Shown piece by piece: positions 44,887-56,691 of a stretch of DNA of 64,000 bases (positions are counted from its first letter, which is position 1; each line of letters begins with the position of its first letter). This stretch comes from Branchipolynoe longqiensis. Lineage: Eukaryota > Annelida > Polychaeta > Phyllodocida > Polynoidae. The stretch is from assembly GCA_030323885.1 (NCBI GenBank), contig CM059188.1, positions 108,550,644 to 108,614,643 on the forward strand. The letters run 5' to 3'. Both the position numbers and the translations under genes were made by a program. The notes under the pieces are model-generated. The model saw only the letters and a program-made list of their open reading frames with translations, was not told the origin of the DNA and searched no databases.

Positions 44887-45494
44887 CTGCAGGATCAGCG
44901 AAAGACACCAAGTTAGCACCAAGGTGTAAAATATTCTGATAAAACGCATTGGTGGGGAATGCAGATGGTCTATAATGGAGTACAAATGGTCTATTAATGT
45001 AAATGATATATAGGGCCAGGTGCATCAATGTATTTATGTAGTTGCTGGTGATTCTTTACTTATGGTCAATAGTCATTGTGTATTAGGTAGATGTGAAGGA
45101 GGCACTAGTGATAGTGTGTAAGGAGCCTCAAGAGCTCTACTCACTACCCCCTCCCCCACCAACTGTTAGTCACGGATCACCACACACACAGCTCAGGCAG
45201 GTGGTGGCCAAGCAGCCACACTGCATGGTGGTGGCGGTGGGCAGATCATGGTAGTCATTGTAACACAAGAATGCTTACTGTTCATTGGTGGAACTAGAAA
45301 TTCTTGTTGCTGATTGGAGATAATGGTCAGGTGGTATGCCATACCAGATCCATGTACCACTATATAATAATAATAAACCTGAGGGAACATGCTCTCACTC
45401 TACTTTCATCCTTTATACTCTTCCTTTCTCTTCTTGCCTGTATTGATTTCATTCTAGCCTGCCTACTCAACCCACATATTCCAGCTGAAGACTT
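44887..45494. other. dmbx upstream intron, unassigned
   Basis: Searched on minus for the missing first dmbx exon (expected ...TLAERLA before a GT donor); none was found. Confidence 0.5.
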
Positions 45495-45888
45495 TACAAA
45501 GGGCCATTGTCTGCAGCTGAGGCAATCGCATTGTAAAACAACAGGTACAGGAAAGTCATAAAGTTGGTTTATGTTAATTGTCTGCAGGTGAGGCAATCGC
45601 ATTGTAAAACAACAGGTACAGGAAAGTCATAAAGTTGGTTTATGTTAATTGTCTGCAGGTGAGGCAATCGCATTGTAAAACAACAGGTACAGGAAAGTCA
45701 TAAAGTTGGTTTATGTTAATTGTCTGCAGGTGAGGCAATCGCATTGTAAAACAACAGATACAGGAAAGTCATAAAGTTGGTTTATGTTAATTGTCTGCAG
45801 GTGAGGCAATCACATTGTAAAACAACAGGTACAGGAAAGTCATAAAGTTGGTTTATGTTAATTGTCTGCAGGTGAAGCAATCACATTG
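45495..45888 (+). repeat. 71-bp tandem repeat, about 5.5 units
   Basis: Unit contains ACAGGTACAGGAAAGTCATA, AAGTTGGTTTATGTTAATTG and TCTGCAGGTGAGGCAATCGC; units start at 45541, 45612, 45683 and so on, nearly identical. It runs directly into a SINE A 3' end. Confidence 0.95.
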
Positions 45889-46262
45889 TTGGTTGGTTGG
45901 TTGATTGGTTGTTGGAGCTTTACGTCCTGGCAATATCTGAGGTCATATCAGGATGGGTACCGACTTGTGACAGTGCACATGTTGCATGCACCGGTGACAG
46001 GAGCACAATGATGTGACTGAGGATGACAGCTGAGAGCTTAGAGATGAAACATATCCCAGTCGCTAGCAAAGTGGGACCCAGCGGTGGGAGACATGGAAAT
46101 GAAACTTGGTGACGGGGAACAAGTTCCGCACCAGGAATAGGTTGGTTGGTTGTTGAATCTTTTACATCCTGGCAACATCTAAGGTCATATCACGATCGGC
46201 ACCGACTTGTGACAGTGTGCGCTCATGGCGACTTTATAGTGCTGCCCCACTGGAAGACAGTA
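45889..46262 (-). mobile_element. Two SINE A 3' fragments flanking a dispersed repeat
   Basis: SINE A pieces at 45889-45985 and 46140-46262. The ~150 bp between them (CCGGTGACAGGAGCACAATG ... AAGTTCCGCACCAGGAATAG) recurs inverted at 58035-58165, also joined to a SINE A 3' end. Confidence 0.75.
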
Positions 46263-46528
46263 AAACTGCAACAACCAACCAACCAAAGCAGAACAATTCG
46301 TCCGCCGAAGACCACCGTCCGGTCTTGTTCTGCTTTGTCTGTCTCGATTATATTGTGGTTTATATTCACCAGAAGGACTTCGCCATGGCTAGGAATGCCA
46401 GTTTCCTTGAACATACACATCGCAGGATTCTAAACTTTAGGGGGAGGGATATCAAGAGAGTGTGTGAATTCTGGCTAAGCGGGCATTGTTACTCATTCAG
46501 ATAAATAGAATGGATGTATATGTATATA
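46263..46528. other. Unassigned spacer
   Basis: No recognised feature. Confidence 0.45.
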
Positions 46529-46706
46529 CAGTAAAACCTCTCTAACCGACCACCTCCACATATCGCCCACTCCCCTATATCGATCGCTTTATTTGGGTCC
46601 CAACGATACCATTGTCACCATATTACAACTCCCTAAACTGACCACCTCCCTAAATGAACCACTTAAAGTCGGTCCCAAGGTCGGTCGATTTAGAGAGGTT
46701 TTACTG
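46529..46706. mobile_element. pogo-like MITE, family A
   Basis: 178 bp, CAGTAAAACCTCTCTAACC and GAGAGGTTTTACTG ends, TA on both sides. Confidence 0.9.
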
Positions 46707-46729
46707 TATATATAGAAGTCCATTATGGA

Positions 46730-47066
46730 CGGATGATGAAAATATCATGGACAAAGAAGATCACCAACAAAGAAGTTCTCAGAAAAATTAAAAATAAGAA
46801 AAGCTTGTTTGCCACTATACAGACAAAGAAACTTATTTATTTTGGCCACATCATTCGTCAGAGTTCAATATACCGTACATTGTTGGAAGGGAAGGTGAAT
46901 GGCAGCAGAGGGAGAGGGAGACCAAGAACATCATGGTTTACAAATATTTCACAGTGGACAGGCTTGAATTATTCACAGTCCATCAGAACAGCACAACATC
47001 GGGACAAGTGGAGAACCATTGCATCCAACCCTCGACTAGAGGATGGAACTATTGATTGATTGATTA
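46730..47066 (+). mobile_element. 5'-truncated LINE tail
   Basis: One open frame from MMKISWTKKITNKEVLRKIK through KKLIYFGHIIRQSS, GKVNGSRGRGRPRTSWF to NPRLEDGTID, then stop and a TTGATTGATTGATTA tail. It differs from the overlapping part of the 32540-33102 copy at very few residues, so both are recent. It represents only the extreme C-terminus of ORF2, lacking the RT and endonuclease. Confidence 0.85.
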
Positions 47067-47204
47067 TGGCATGCAATACGCTCTGTAGTTTCCTCCCCCC
47101 CCCCCCGCTCCCGGGGTGGCGGTGGGGACCCGACATGCACCTCGCCGGCCCCCTGCGCGGGGCGCAACACGACAATCGCTCGGAAGTTATATATATGTAG
47201 TTAG

Positions 47205-47540
47205 CCGAATCAGTAACAGCGCTGGCTTCCCATGTGGAAGACTGAGGGTTCGAAACACGGCCGAGTCAAACCACTGACGCATATATTTGTTACGCGTTGC
47301 TACTTAGCTTGGTGCTGGGCATTATTATAGGAATCGGCAATTACTGGTTACCTCAGTATCAGAGTAATGTATAGCGAGTGGAATATCGAGTTATGGTGCC
47401 ACTGGCCTAGGCTCCCAGTATGACAGCACTATAAAGTCGCCATGGAGGCGCACTATCACAAGTCGGTTCTTGTCTATATGTGGTGTGGAAGGTTAAGCTA
47501 GGAGTATAAAACGATGTTGCTAGGAGTAGGATATAAAACG
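47205..47540 (+). mobile_element. SINE A copy, divergent
   Basis: Head TTAGCCGAATCAGTAACAGC, B box GGTTCGAAAC, body with changes, ending near AAAACGTCAACAAG. Confidence 0.7.
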
Positions 47541-47584
47541 TCAACAAGAAAAACAGCATATAGTGATACGCATTTAATGCATAT

Positions 47585-47634
<50 letters not shown>

Positions 47635-48041
47635 TACATAAATTTGCATATATGGATAGTGATAAACCAGTTTTCGCGTGTAATACTAATAAGCTCTGTA
47701 GTGTCCTGCTCCTCCCCCCACCCTCTCTCCGGGGTAGGAGGGATACCGGCATTCTTCACTCTACCCCCCCCCCCGCCCCCTGCACGCACCGTCACACTCC
47801 ACTCGCTCGGAAGTTGTTATTATATATCCATATATATATGCTGTATAAGCCATTATACGAGTATAATAAGGCCGGAAGCTTCCATCCTCTCCCTAGCCTA
47901 TCTACTACTCCCCCTCCCAGTCATCTGCTGGTTGGGCCTTCTTAACCTACAACTACCATCCTGCTCTCACTCATATCCGTTGGGGGGCGCCACGTCTGCG
48001 CACGCACCGCTCCCCCCCCCTTCCATGCACTCACTGTAACG

Positions 48042-48075
<34 letters not shown>
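47541..48075. other. Spacer with AT microsatellites
   Basis: (AT)n at 47580-47632 and 48042-48074; C-rich patches. No gene was seen. Confidence 0.6.
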
Positions 48076-48077
<2 letters not shown>

Positions 48078-48570
48078 TACAACCCCCTTAAACCAAGGTC
48101 GGTTAAACCAAACGATCGGTTAATCCAAACTTTTTTCGGCGGCCTGGCAAAATACTACCATTTATCATATAAAAAAGTTGGTTAAACCAAAGTTGATTAA
48201 TCCAAACTATCGGTTAATCCAAACAAAATTGTCAGACCTCAGGCCACTTCCGTACGGTTAAACCAAACTTTCATGTGGTTATATTTTATAAGGTCATCTG
48301 AGACCCCACCGAATTTTGTCTTATTTTGAAGGAACCCTAGAAATTTGGTTGGATTACCCAATCGTTTGGTTTAACCGAGCTTGGTTTAACTGGGTTATAC
48401 TGTATGTACATACAAAACAATAATCAAAATGTCCACATACATTGTATATTACATGTGCAATACACTCTAACTCAAAGTCAAAGTCGAAGCCAAAGCTCGG
48501 TTAAACCAATGATCGGATAATCCAAATACATTTCTAGGGTCCCTTCAAGTTTGGTTTAACGGGGTTACAC

Positions 48571-48572
<2 letters not shown>
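48076..48572 (+). mobile_element. pogo-like MITE, family B, longest copy
   Basis: Left end TGTACAACCCCCTTAAACC, right end GGTTTAACGGGGTTACACTG, followed by (AT)n to 48623. Three GGTTAAACCAA-type blocks inside. Confidence 0.8.
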
Positions 48573-48626
<54 letters not shown>

Positions 48627-48825
48627 TATATTATATGCATCATACATTAGTATACATATAATTTTCAACGGTACAGTGAGTGGCGGTTACAGTGACTGAG
48701 CAGATGGAAAGTCGGTGGTCGTACAAGAAGCTGCTCCAGGTGGCGCCACTGGGTCAGAAGTGAGGAACGGAACAGTACTCAAAAGAGAAGAAAGGAGTGG
48801 TATATATATATATATATATAAAGTA

Positions 48826-49004
48826 CAGTAAACGCTCCTTAACCGACCACCTCCACAGATCGACCACTCCCCTATATCGAGCGCTTTATTTGGGTCCCAA
48901 CAATACCATTGTAACCATATTCCAACTCCCTAAACCGACCACCTCCCTTCAATGGACCACTTAAAGTTGGTCCCAAAGTCGGTCGATTTAGAGAGGTTTT
49001 ACTG
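48826..49004. mobile_element. pogo-like MITE, family A
   Basis: 179 bp between TA dinucleotides; preceded at 48800-48820 by (AT)n. A CTCCAGGTGGCGCCACT motif lies at 48734-48750. Confidence 0.85.
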
Positions 49005-49461
49005 TATATGTTAAAATATGTGAGTACATTCATCATTCATATTCACGTAATATATAATAGAATATATATCTACATATATATGTACATATATATCTTGTTA
49101 TATATATATGAGTCAGCCTCACAAACACGGGCCAATCGGTGGTCAATTGAAGATGTCGGCATCGCAATTCTTAAAAGTGTAGTGCATTTCTTTGTTTCAT
49201 ATTAAATTATCCTAGAAACAAATAAGGTTGTTGTATTTTCTCGACCTTTACATTCAGGATAAATTTAAGGACTTTCCAACACCTCTGTCAATGCTAAATT
49301 ATAATTATACTGATCGACGCCGACATCCATGCTCGACGCCAACAACTTTCCCCAATTGGCCTATTTTCGTGATCCTGACCCATATATATATATATATATA
49401 TATGTGTGTATATATATATACATATGCATATATAAGTACATGTATACATACATGTCAGTTG
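49005..49461. other. Unassigned AT-rich spacer
   Basis: (AT)n at 49381-49440. Nothing else recognised. Confidence 0.5.
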
Positions 49462-49790
49462 CTTGGTTCTTGGAGTTTTACGTCCTGGCAACATCTAAGG
49501 TCATATTACGATGGGTTCTGACTTGTGACAGTGCACACTCATGGTGACTTTATAGTGCGGCCCCACTGGGAAATCAGGCTGCCGACACCATGAGCCGATA
49601 TCCCACTATGATCCTGACACTGAGCTAACCAGTCCTTGCCTTATCCTATTAATGCCGAGTGCCAGGCTAGGAAGCGATAAGTATCAATTTTATAAGTCAT
49701 TGGTTTGACACGACCAGGAGCCGAACTCCCGATCTCCCGCCCGCGAGGCCCACGCTCTATCAATTTGGCCACTACGCCCGGTTTCTTTAG
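49462..49790 (-). mobile_element. SINE A copy, complete
   Basis: 3' end TTGGAGTTTTACGTCCTGGC at left, head GCGAGGCCCACGCTCTATC at right. Confidence 0.9.
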
Positions 49791-49904
49791 CAGAAGTCGG
49801 GGGTTGGTGTGTGGAGGGGTGGGTGTGGGAGGGGGGTAGAGAGAACTCATCCAGATGGGTTTTGTTTACACATCACATGTAAATCGGAGATTAAAACAAT
49901 ATAT

Positions 49905-50245
49905 ATGCGCGTGCGTGTGTTTGTGTGTGTGTGCGCGCGTGTGTTTGTGTGCATGTGTGCGCGTGTGTGTGCATGTGTGCGTGTGAGTGTGTGCGTGCAT
50001 GTGTGTGCATGTGTGCATGTTTGTGTGTGTATGTGTGTGTGATCGTCTGTGCATGTGTTTGTGTGTGTGTGTGTGCACATGCATGTGTGCGCATGTGTGT
50101 GCGTGTGTGTGCACATGTGTGTGCATGCATGCATGTGTGTGTGTGTGCATGTGTGTGTGCATGCATGTGTGCATGTGCGTGTGTGTGCGTGTGCACCTAT
50201 GTGTGCATGTGCATGTGTGCGCGTGTGCGTGTGCGTGTGTGCAAA
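49905..50245 (+). repeat. GT/GCATGTGTG microsatellite
   Basis: TGTGTGCATG and TGTGCGTG repeats, open in several frames on both strands. Confidence 0.95.
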
Positions 50246-50597
50246 GGTATTATTGGTTAGTTGATATGGATAAATTCAATTGCGGCTTAACCCAATGCAG
50301 AATCACGTTAAAAACCCATTAAATAGCATTTCAAATGCAGCAACATCCACACACACAACGCCGCAGGTACACGAGTAAAAAAGGGGGTGTCATTAAAAAA
50401 AAAGAATGCCAACATATTAAACTTAAAGCCGACGCGATGCTAAATATGGCCTACTTAGGCACGGCCTGTGTACACAATTAGGGGCGTAGTGTAAACCGCA
50501 GTGTTAGTGTTAGTGTTAGTGTTAGGACAGTGCCGGGGGTTAAACCCCTTAGCAACCAACCATATTGTTGCATAACCCCTCTCCAAATGGAGTTATA
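50246..50597. other. Spacer with GTTAGT repeat
   Basis: Four GTTAGT hexamers at 50503-50523. No gene was seen. Confidence 0.55.
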
Positions 50598-50982
50598 CCA
50601 AAGACCCTATAATACTAAGACGGCTCACTCAGCCTGTACTGTGTAATCAAAATGATCAAACCCACCACTTGGTGCGCTGGCTGTTCTCTTGGTTAAACAG
50701 TTGCTATATTATATGTATAAATGTATATATGAATGTGAAAGATGTGTGATGATGGCGATGCTGATGATGATGCTGATGATGATGTGTACTTGTTCATAGC
50801 AATTTCATATTGATGTGTATTCATACTTACCTATCTCATGTATAATATAATTGTATGTGTTTACATGTGAAACACCAACCAGCAGCTGTGTTGATCAAAC
50901 CCACCACAAGGTGGCACTGTGAAATTTACATTACCATGGGAGAGATAGGGAATGAGCCGTCTTAGTATTATAGGGTCTTTGG
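50598..50982. mobile_element. Inverted-end element, 385 bp
   Basis: Ends CCAAAGACCCTATAATACTA and TAGTATTATAGGGTCTTTGG are perfect inverted repeats extending to ~30 bp. Flanks TTATA and TTACA may be a decayed 5-bp duplication. Contains GATGATGCT repeats and two CTCF-like words (50661-50680, 50901-50919). No ORF. Confidence 0.8.
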
Positions 50983-51400
50983 TTACACCACCGGGCACAA
51001 AATCCACCCAACCTTCTCTTTTTTTATTCCTTTTCCCCCTCCCCCCACCTTTTTTTTGTAAAGCAGTTTATTCATCAGATTTGTCTTTTCTTTTTTTTTC
51101 TTTTTTGGTAAAGCAGTTTATTCACCAGAATATACAATTTTTCAGCACCTAGGCATTGGTCCACAGGCCGTTTATATTACGTTGTAAATAGGTAGATCAG
51201 CGAGTACTTACGTAGGGTGTATTAGTAGATTATGAATATGAAGGGGGTTAGTTGGTACTAGTGGGTTAGACATAAAAAGTTCAGTAACAAGGGCTGAGAT
51301 GGTGGGTCGCTGCAAAAAAAACAACTGTGCTGCTATTACGGGTACGGAGTAAGTGATGGCGGCGAATCCAAACGCTATATAGTGGCTGGTTTTGATGGAT
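50983..51400. other. Unassigned spacer
   Basis: Contains a ~45-bp direct repeat (GTAAAGCAGTTTATTCA at 51057 and 51107). No gene was seen. Confidence 0.5.
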
Positions 51401-52624
51401 GGAGGTGTGTGCGTAGGTTAGTGTGTGTGTGGGGGGGGGGGGCAGTGTCTTAGGCGGGGCGGTATTGGGGTGGAGCTGGTGTGTGTGGAGGTTTATGTGT
51501 GTGTGGGGGTGGGGTTGGGGGGTGGAAGTATCTAGGCTGGGCGGGATTGGGGTGGTGGAGGTGTGTGTAGTGTGCGTAGGTTAGTGTGTGTGTGGGGGGG
51601 GGGGCAGTATCTTAGGCGGGGCGGCATTGGGGTGGTAGAGGATGTGTCTGTAGGTTTGTGTATGTGGGGGGTGGCAGCCTCTTAGGCGGAGAGGGATTGG
51701 GGTGGTGGAGGTGTGTGCATAGGTTAGTGTGTAGGGGGGGGGGGGGGGCAGTGTCTTAGGCGGGGCGGCATTGGGGTGGTAGAGGATGTGTCTGTAGGTT
51801 TGTGTATGTGGTGGGTGGCAGCATCTTAGGCGAGGCGGGATTGGGGTGGTGGAAGTGTGTGTGTAGTGTGTGTAGTGTGTATGTGGGCGGGGAGCAGTGT
51901 CTTAGGCGGGGTGGCATTGGGGTGGTAGAGGATGTGTCTGTAGGTTTGTGTATGTGGGGGGTGGCAGCATCTTAGGCGGAGCGGGATTGGGGTGGTGGAG
52001 GTGTGTGTGTAGGTTAGTGTGTGTGTGGGGGGGGGGGGGGGGGCAGTGTCTTAGGCGGGGCGGGCATTGGGGTGGTAGAGGATGTGTCTGTAGGTTTGTG
52101 TATTTGGGGGGTGGCAGCATTTTAGGCGGAGCGGGATTGGGGTGGTGGAGGTGTGTGTGTAGGTTAGTGTGTGTGTGTGGGGGGGGCAGTGTGCGTAGGG
52201 GTGCAGCATTTAGGCGGTGGTCGGGATGTGTTGTAGGTTGGTGTGTGTGGGGGGGGGCAGCATCTTAGGCGGGGCGGGATTGGGGTGGTGGAGGTTGTGT
52301 GTAGTGTGTGTGTGGGCGGGGGGGAGCAGTGTCTTAGGCGGGGTGGCATTGGGGTGGTAGAGGATGTGTCTGTAGGTTTGTGTATGTGGGGGGTGGCAGC
52401 ATCTTAGGCGGGGTGGCATTGGGGTGGTGGAGGTGTGTGTGTAGTGTGTGTAGTGTGTGTGGGGGAGGGGGGCAGTGTCTTAGGCTGGGCGGCATTGGGG
52501 TGGTAGAGGATCTGTCTGTAGATTTGTGTATGTGGGTTGGCAGCCTCTCAGGCGGAGCGGGATTGGGCTGGTGGAGGTGTGTGTGTAGGTTTGTGTTGGG
52601 GGGGTGGGAGGGGCAGTATCTTAA

Positions 52625-53290
52625 GCCCCAGTCACACCTACCCGGACGAGCCCCAGATTTTGAGCCGGACCACCCCCGGACCAGTCACCTGGACCACCCT
52701 GGACCACCCTGGATAAAATCGCTGTTTTCATAGTTTTTTTGCCTCGCAGTCACACCTTCCTAGACGAGGCCCCGGACCAGAGGCCGGATCGCCCCGGACC
52801 ACCCCGGACCACCCCCAGACTCACCGGTGTAGCCACAGACTATTCCCGGACGAGTGATCCGGGGTAAACCGGGCAGTCCGGGGCGATCCGGGCTGATCCG
52901 GGGTGTCCGGGTCTTATCCAGGCAGTCCGGGAGTGGTCCGTGGCTATGCCTGGGGTAGTCCAGGAAAGTCTGGGGGTGGTCCGGGGCGAAACAGCCCCGG
53001 ACCACCCCTGGCCCCGGTTCACCCCCGGTCCACCCCCGGACTACCCGGACCACCACCGGATTATGCCTGATCGAGCCCAGATCGCAAAATGCCCTGGACC
53101 GCCCCGGATGTTTTAAACATTTTAAAACATCCGGGGCGGACCACGACCAGCCACGGATCACGCCGGACCACGCTGGACCACCACGGACGAGCCACGGACG
53201 AGCCACGGATCACCCTGGATCGCCAAGGACCACCCCGGATGACGGTCCGGGGCTCGTCCGGCCTCTGATCCGGGTAGGTGTGACTGGGGC
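52625..53290. mobile_element. TTAA-type element with CCGGACCACC repeats
   Basis: Ends GCCCCAGTCACACCTACCCG and CGGGTAGGTGTGACTGGGGC are perfect inverted repeats; flanks are TTAA and TTGA. The interior is made of CCGGACCACC words, inverted between halves. Similar ends occur at 17236-17639. The apparent reading frames are repeat products. Confidence 0.8.
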
Positions 53291-53489
53291 TTGAGGCAGA
53301 GCGGGATTGGGGGTGGTGGATGACGTGTGGGGTTTGTGTGTGTGAGGGGTGGGGGGGTGTCAGCATCTTAGGCAGGGTGGGATTGGGGTGGAGGAGGTGT
53401 GTGTAGGTTTATGTGGGGGGGGAGGGAACAGTTTTTTAGGCAGTGTGGGACTAGGGTGGTGGACGTGTGTGGGTTTTTTGTGTTTTTTT

Positions 53490-53745
53490 TGTGTGATAAG
53501 TTTGTTTATTCTGCCCATAACGTATAAGCTCCCGTGAGGGTGCTTGTTTTCAACGCTGGACAGCTGTGATACTGGTTTGGTCTGGTCCCGCACTCAGGAG
53601 TGTTTACCTGATCTTTCTTAGGCCAACCTTTTGCGGTTTTGGGTGTTAGTAGTTTCTATATTAGTTTTATTGAATTTTCCAAGTTTTTTTCCTAACCTGT
53701 ATATGATAACTTAGCCTACTATGTACATCTACCCAGATGACATAC
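53490..53745 (-). mobile_element. LINE 3' UTR fragment
   Basis: Matches 36400-36600 (CATATAAGC..., GCTTGTTTTCAAYGCTGG). Ends at left in A-rich sequence on minus. Confidence 0.65.
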
Positions 53746-54070
53746 AGGCCTGCGGTGTGTAGGTTTATGTGTGTGTGGGGGGGGGGGGGGGGGTGGCAGT
53801 ATCTTAGGCGGTGCAGGATTAGGGTGGTGGAGTAGGTGTGTGCAGGTTTATGTGTGGGGGGGGGGGGGGGGCGGGCAGTATCTCAGGCGGAGTGGGATTG
53901 GGTGGTGGAGGTGTGTGTAGGAGCGGGATTGGGGTGTTGGAGGACGTGTGGGTAGGTGTGTGTGTGTGGGGGTGGTGGTAGTATCTTAGGCGGTGCAGGA
54001 TTAGGATGGTGGAGGACGTGTGTGTAGGTTTGGTGGGAGTGTGGGGGGGGGGGGCATCTTAGGCGGTGCG

Positions 54071-54253
54071 GGACTGGGAGGGGGCATGGAGGAGGGTGGT
54101 TGGTAAGACACTCTGGGAACTAGTCATACATATTCCATCGAGTGCCTGGAAAGTAAAGCCGTCAGTCAGTGTGGATGGACGCCCAGGTCGAGGTTGAAGG
54201 GTTGTATTTTTTTTTCGCTGATAGGGGGAAAGATATGTGTGCATGGCGTCTGT

Positions 54254-54291
<38 letters not shown>

Positions 54292-54480
54292 AGGGGTGGT
54301 GGTGGTGATGGTATTCATAGCTGTGGAGGGGAGGGGGGGGGCGGCCTGCCACCTTGATGTTCCCGGGAGGCGGTGGGCGGCGGGCGGCCCTAACGCCCCC
54401 CCCCCCCCCCCACAACCACCACCAGCACCACCATCATGACCATCCACCCCACCACAACCACACACACCATCCATACCTGA
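54071..54480. repeat. Low-complexity tail with TG and CCACCA tracts
   Basis: (TG)n at 54258-54290 and C/A-rich sequence at 54390-54475. No gene was seen. Confidence 0.6.
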
Positions 54481-54482
54481 TT

Positions 54483-54806
54483 AAAGTTGCATAGTCCGAT
54501 GGTTTTGAGTTTCTGCAAGTTTTCTGAGATAAATATATTAGGTTGGTCATTACTTTAGTTTGCGGTAACTTTTATTTTAAATGACTAACTTTGGATATAT
54601 TTGAAGTGCAAACATGTTAAATTAATGTTGACAAGCTTGCCAAAACCCTTACAACATAGGCAGTAACAGATTCTTTTAAGCTGACCCAGTATTCCCTTAT
54701 ATGTGATGACAAATGCTTAATAAGTGCAACAGTATCTAAGTTAGATATGTAGAATCAAATCTAGATAATTGTCTTTGATCTTTTCCTCGGACCATGCAAC
54801 TTTAAG
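54483..54806 (+). mobile_element. MITE family C copy
   Basis: Starts AAGTTGCATAGTCCGATGG, ends CTCGGACCATGCAACTTTAA. Confidence 0.85.
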
Positions 54807-55171
54807 GACCATTTGGAGAAGCTGTGATGTGAGACTTTGTTTGAAACACACTCACCCCTACACCACCACCACCACCACCACCACCTTCGCCCAAGCACAA
54901 CCTGGATTTGTGGTAAATTACTCAAAACATTCCATTTCATCTTCCGATTGAGAGCCTGGAGAGATTCATCGTGTGTTATTATCTTTTATATATGAGCCAG
55001 AGATATGGTAATTTAATGGCAAGTTTGTTTATCTATACATGTATATTCAAATCTCATCATTCGCGCAGGTCTGGGTGCAAGGTGGCTAGGAGCCACTCGC
55101 ATGTGATGCTGTAATGGTAGAAATAGGAACTAACTCCTGTGGCAATAGGATTCATAGATAATAACTAATAG
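54807..55171. other. Unassigned spacer
   Basis: CACCAC tract at 54860-54885. Nothing else recognised. Confidence 0.5.
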
Positions 55172-55652
55172 TAATACACTATAACCTCGTTAAACCAAAC
55201 TTGAAGGAACCCTAGACATTTGTTTGGATTAACTGATCACTGGGTTAACCTAGCTTTGGCTTTGACTTTGAGTAAACATGTATTGCAAATGTAATATACA
55301 ATGTATGTGGATACTTTGATTTTGTGTTTATGTATATACAGTATAACTCTGTTAAAACATGCTCGGTTAAATCAAACGACCGGTTAATCAAAACTTTTTC
55401 GGCGGCTCGGCAAAATACCATTTATCATATAAAAAAGTTGGTGGGGTCTCAGATGACCTTATAACCACATGAAAGTTTGGTTTAACCATACCGGAGTGGC
55501 CTGGCGTCTGACAATGTTGTTTGGATTAACCGATAATTTGCATAACCAACTTTTTTATATGATAAATGGTAGTATTTTGCCGGGCCGCCAAAAAAAGTTT
55601 GGATTAACCGATCATTTGGTTTAACCGAGCTTGGTTCAACGGGGTTATACTG
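55172..55652 (-). mobile_element. pogo-like MITE, family B, inverted
   Basis: The inner unit 55339-55652 has CAGTATAAC and GTTATACTG ends with TA on both sides. The outer block 55172-55338 is the linked flank seen in the other copies. Confidence 0.8.
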
Positions 55653-55717
55653 TATAGAGAAGGGAACTGATAAGTGGTAGTGTCCTTGTTTATATTCCCA
55701 TAATAGATTATAGAGCA

Positions 55718-55766
<49 letters not shown>

Positions 55767-56162
55767 CCTCGAGAGTGTGACGTGAGGGGGCGCCCGCCCG
55801 GCAAGACCCGACACCTGGGAGGGGGGGGGGGGGGGGGCTCCACCAATGCGCACAAGGAAATATAGGATGTACATGTTGCCCTTGCATTTGTACTCGCATA
55901 ATGCATTATACATCACATATATATATAGGAAGGATGACATTCTTTGACACCCACAGTGCTGTGCAGAAGAGGGGAATGTGAAGAAAGTTGTTGAAAAGTT
56001 GCCAGTTACTCTCTAACGATCCGCACAGATTATGGGAAAGTGAATTAAAGAAGTGAAGATATATTAGGTAACCAATTAGTATTAATAGATTTGGGAGGAC
56101 AGCGGCATACATGGTTGAACTCCCACCAAAAGGTATTTACAAACCAAAAGAGAATTTTCTTA
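55653..56162. other. Spacer with AT and G tracts
   Basis: (AT)n at 55724-55764 and poly-G at 55820-55838. No gene was seen. Confidence 0.5.
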
Positions 56163-56493
56163 AGTAAAGCTAGTTTTATTTAACGACGCCTCTAGAGCAA
56201 TTTGATTTTCATATCATCAGCTATTGGACATCAAACATATGGTCATTCTGACATATTTCTTTGGTTAAAACCCACTGCCACCAGATAGGCTACTCTTTCC
56301 GATAAGCAGCAAGGGGTCTTTTATATGCACTTTCCCATAGACAGGACAGCACATACCACAGCCTTTAATGAACCAGTTGTGGACCACTGGTTGGAACGGA
56401 AAATAGCCCAAACTGCAAATGGGTCCACTGAGCAGGATCGATAGGATGACCAACACCTTCACAGGTGGACACGCTGAGCTACGTCCCACTCCT
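56163..56493 (-). mobile_element. SINE C copy
   Basis: Same as 40446-40795, with a shorter head (GAGTGGGACGTAGCTCAG). Confidence 0.85.
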
Positions 56494-56656
56494 TTAAAAT
56501 AGAATTATTTTTCAAATTTAAATGGGGTAGTGTTGGGTGGTAACGAAACCATATGTAAAGACCCACAGGTGTTGCGCTTAGTTGATTGAGTACGTGGCCG
56601 GGGTACAGCTACCTGGTGCTGGTGCTGCTGGTACTGCTGGTGCTGGTGATGCTGGT

Positions 56657-56691
<35 letters not shown>

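Larger units (their letters stand above)
51401..54070 (+). repeat. G-rich ~75-bp minisatellite
   Basis: Units of about 70-80 bp share CAGTGTCTTAGGCGGGGCGG, ATTGGGGTGGTGGAGG and TGTGTGTAGGTT with long G runs. The array is interrupted by a TTAA-flanked element (52625-53290) and a LINE 3' UTR (53490-53745). Strong G-quadruplex potential. Confidence 0.9.

Noticed and set aside
45495..45888. 71-bp repeats each with CAGGTGAGG, possible donors of repeated exons
   Set aside because: On the plus strand, opposite to dmbx; no acceptor or consistent coding frame across units.
50503..50523. GTTAGT hexamers as telomere repeats
   Set aside because: Only four units and not the TTAGGG sequence.
52760..53206. 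148-codon frame rich in Arg, Gly and Trp
   Set aside because: Translation of CCGGACCACC words inside a TTAA-flanked repeat element.
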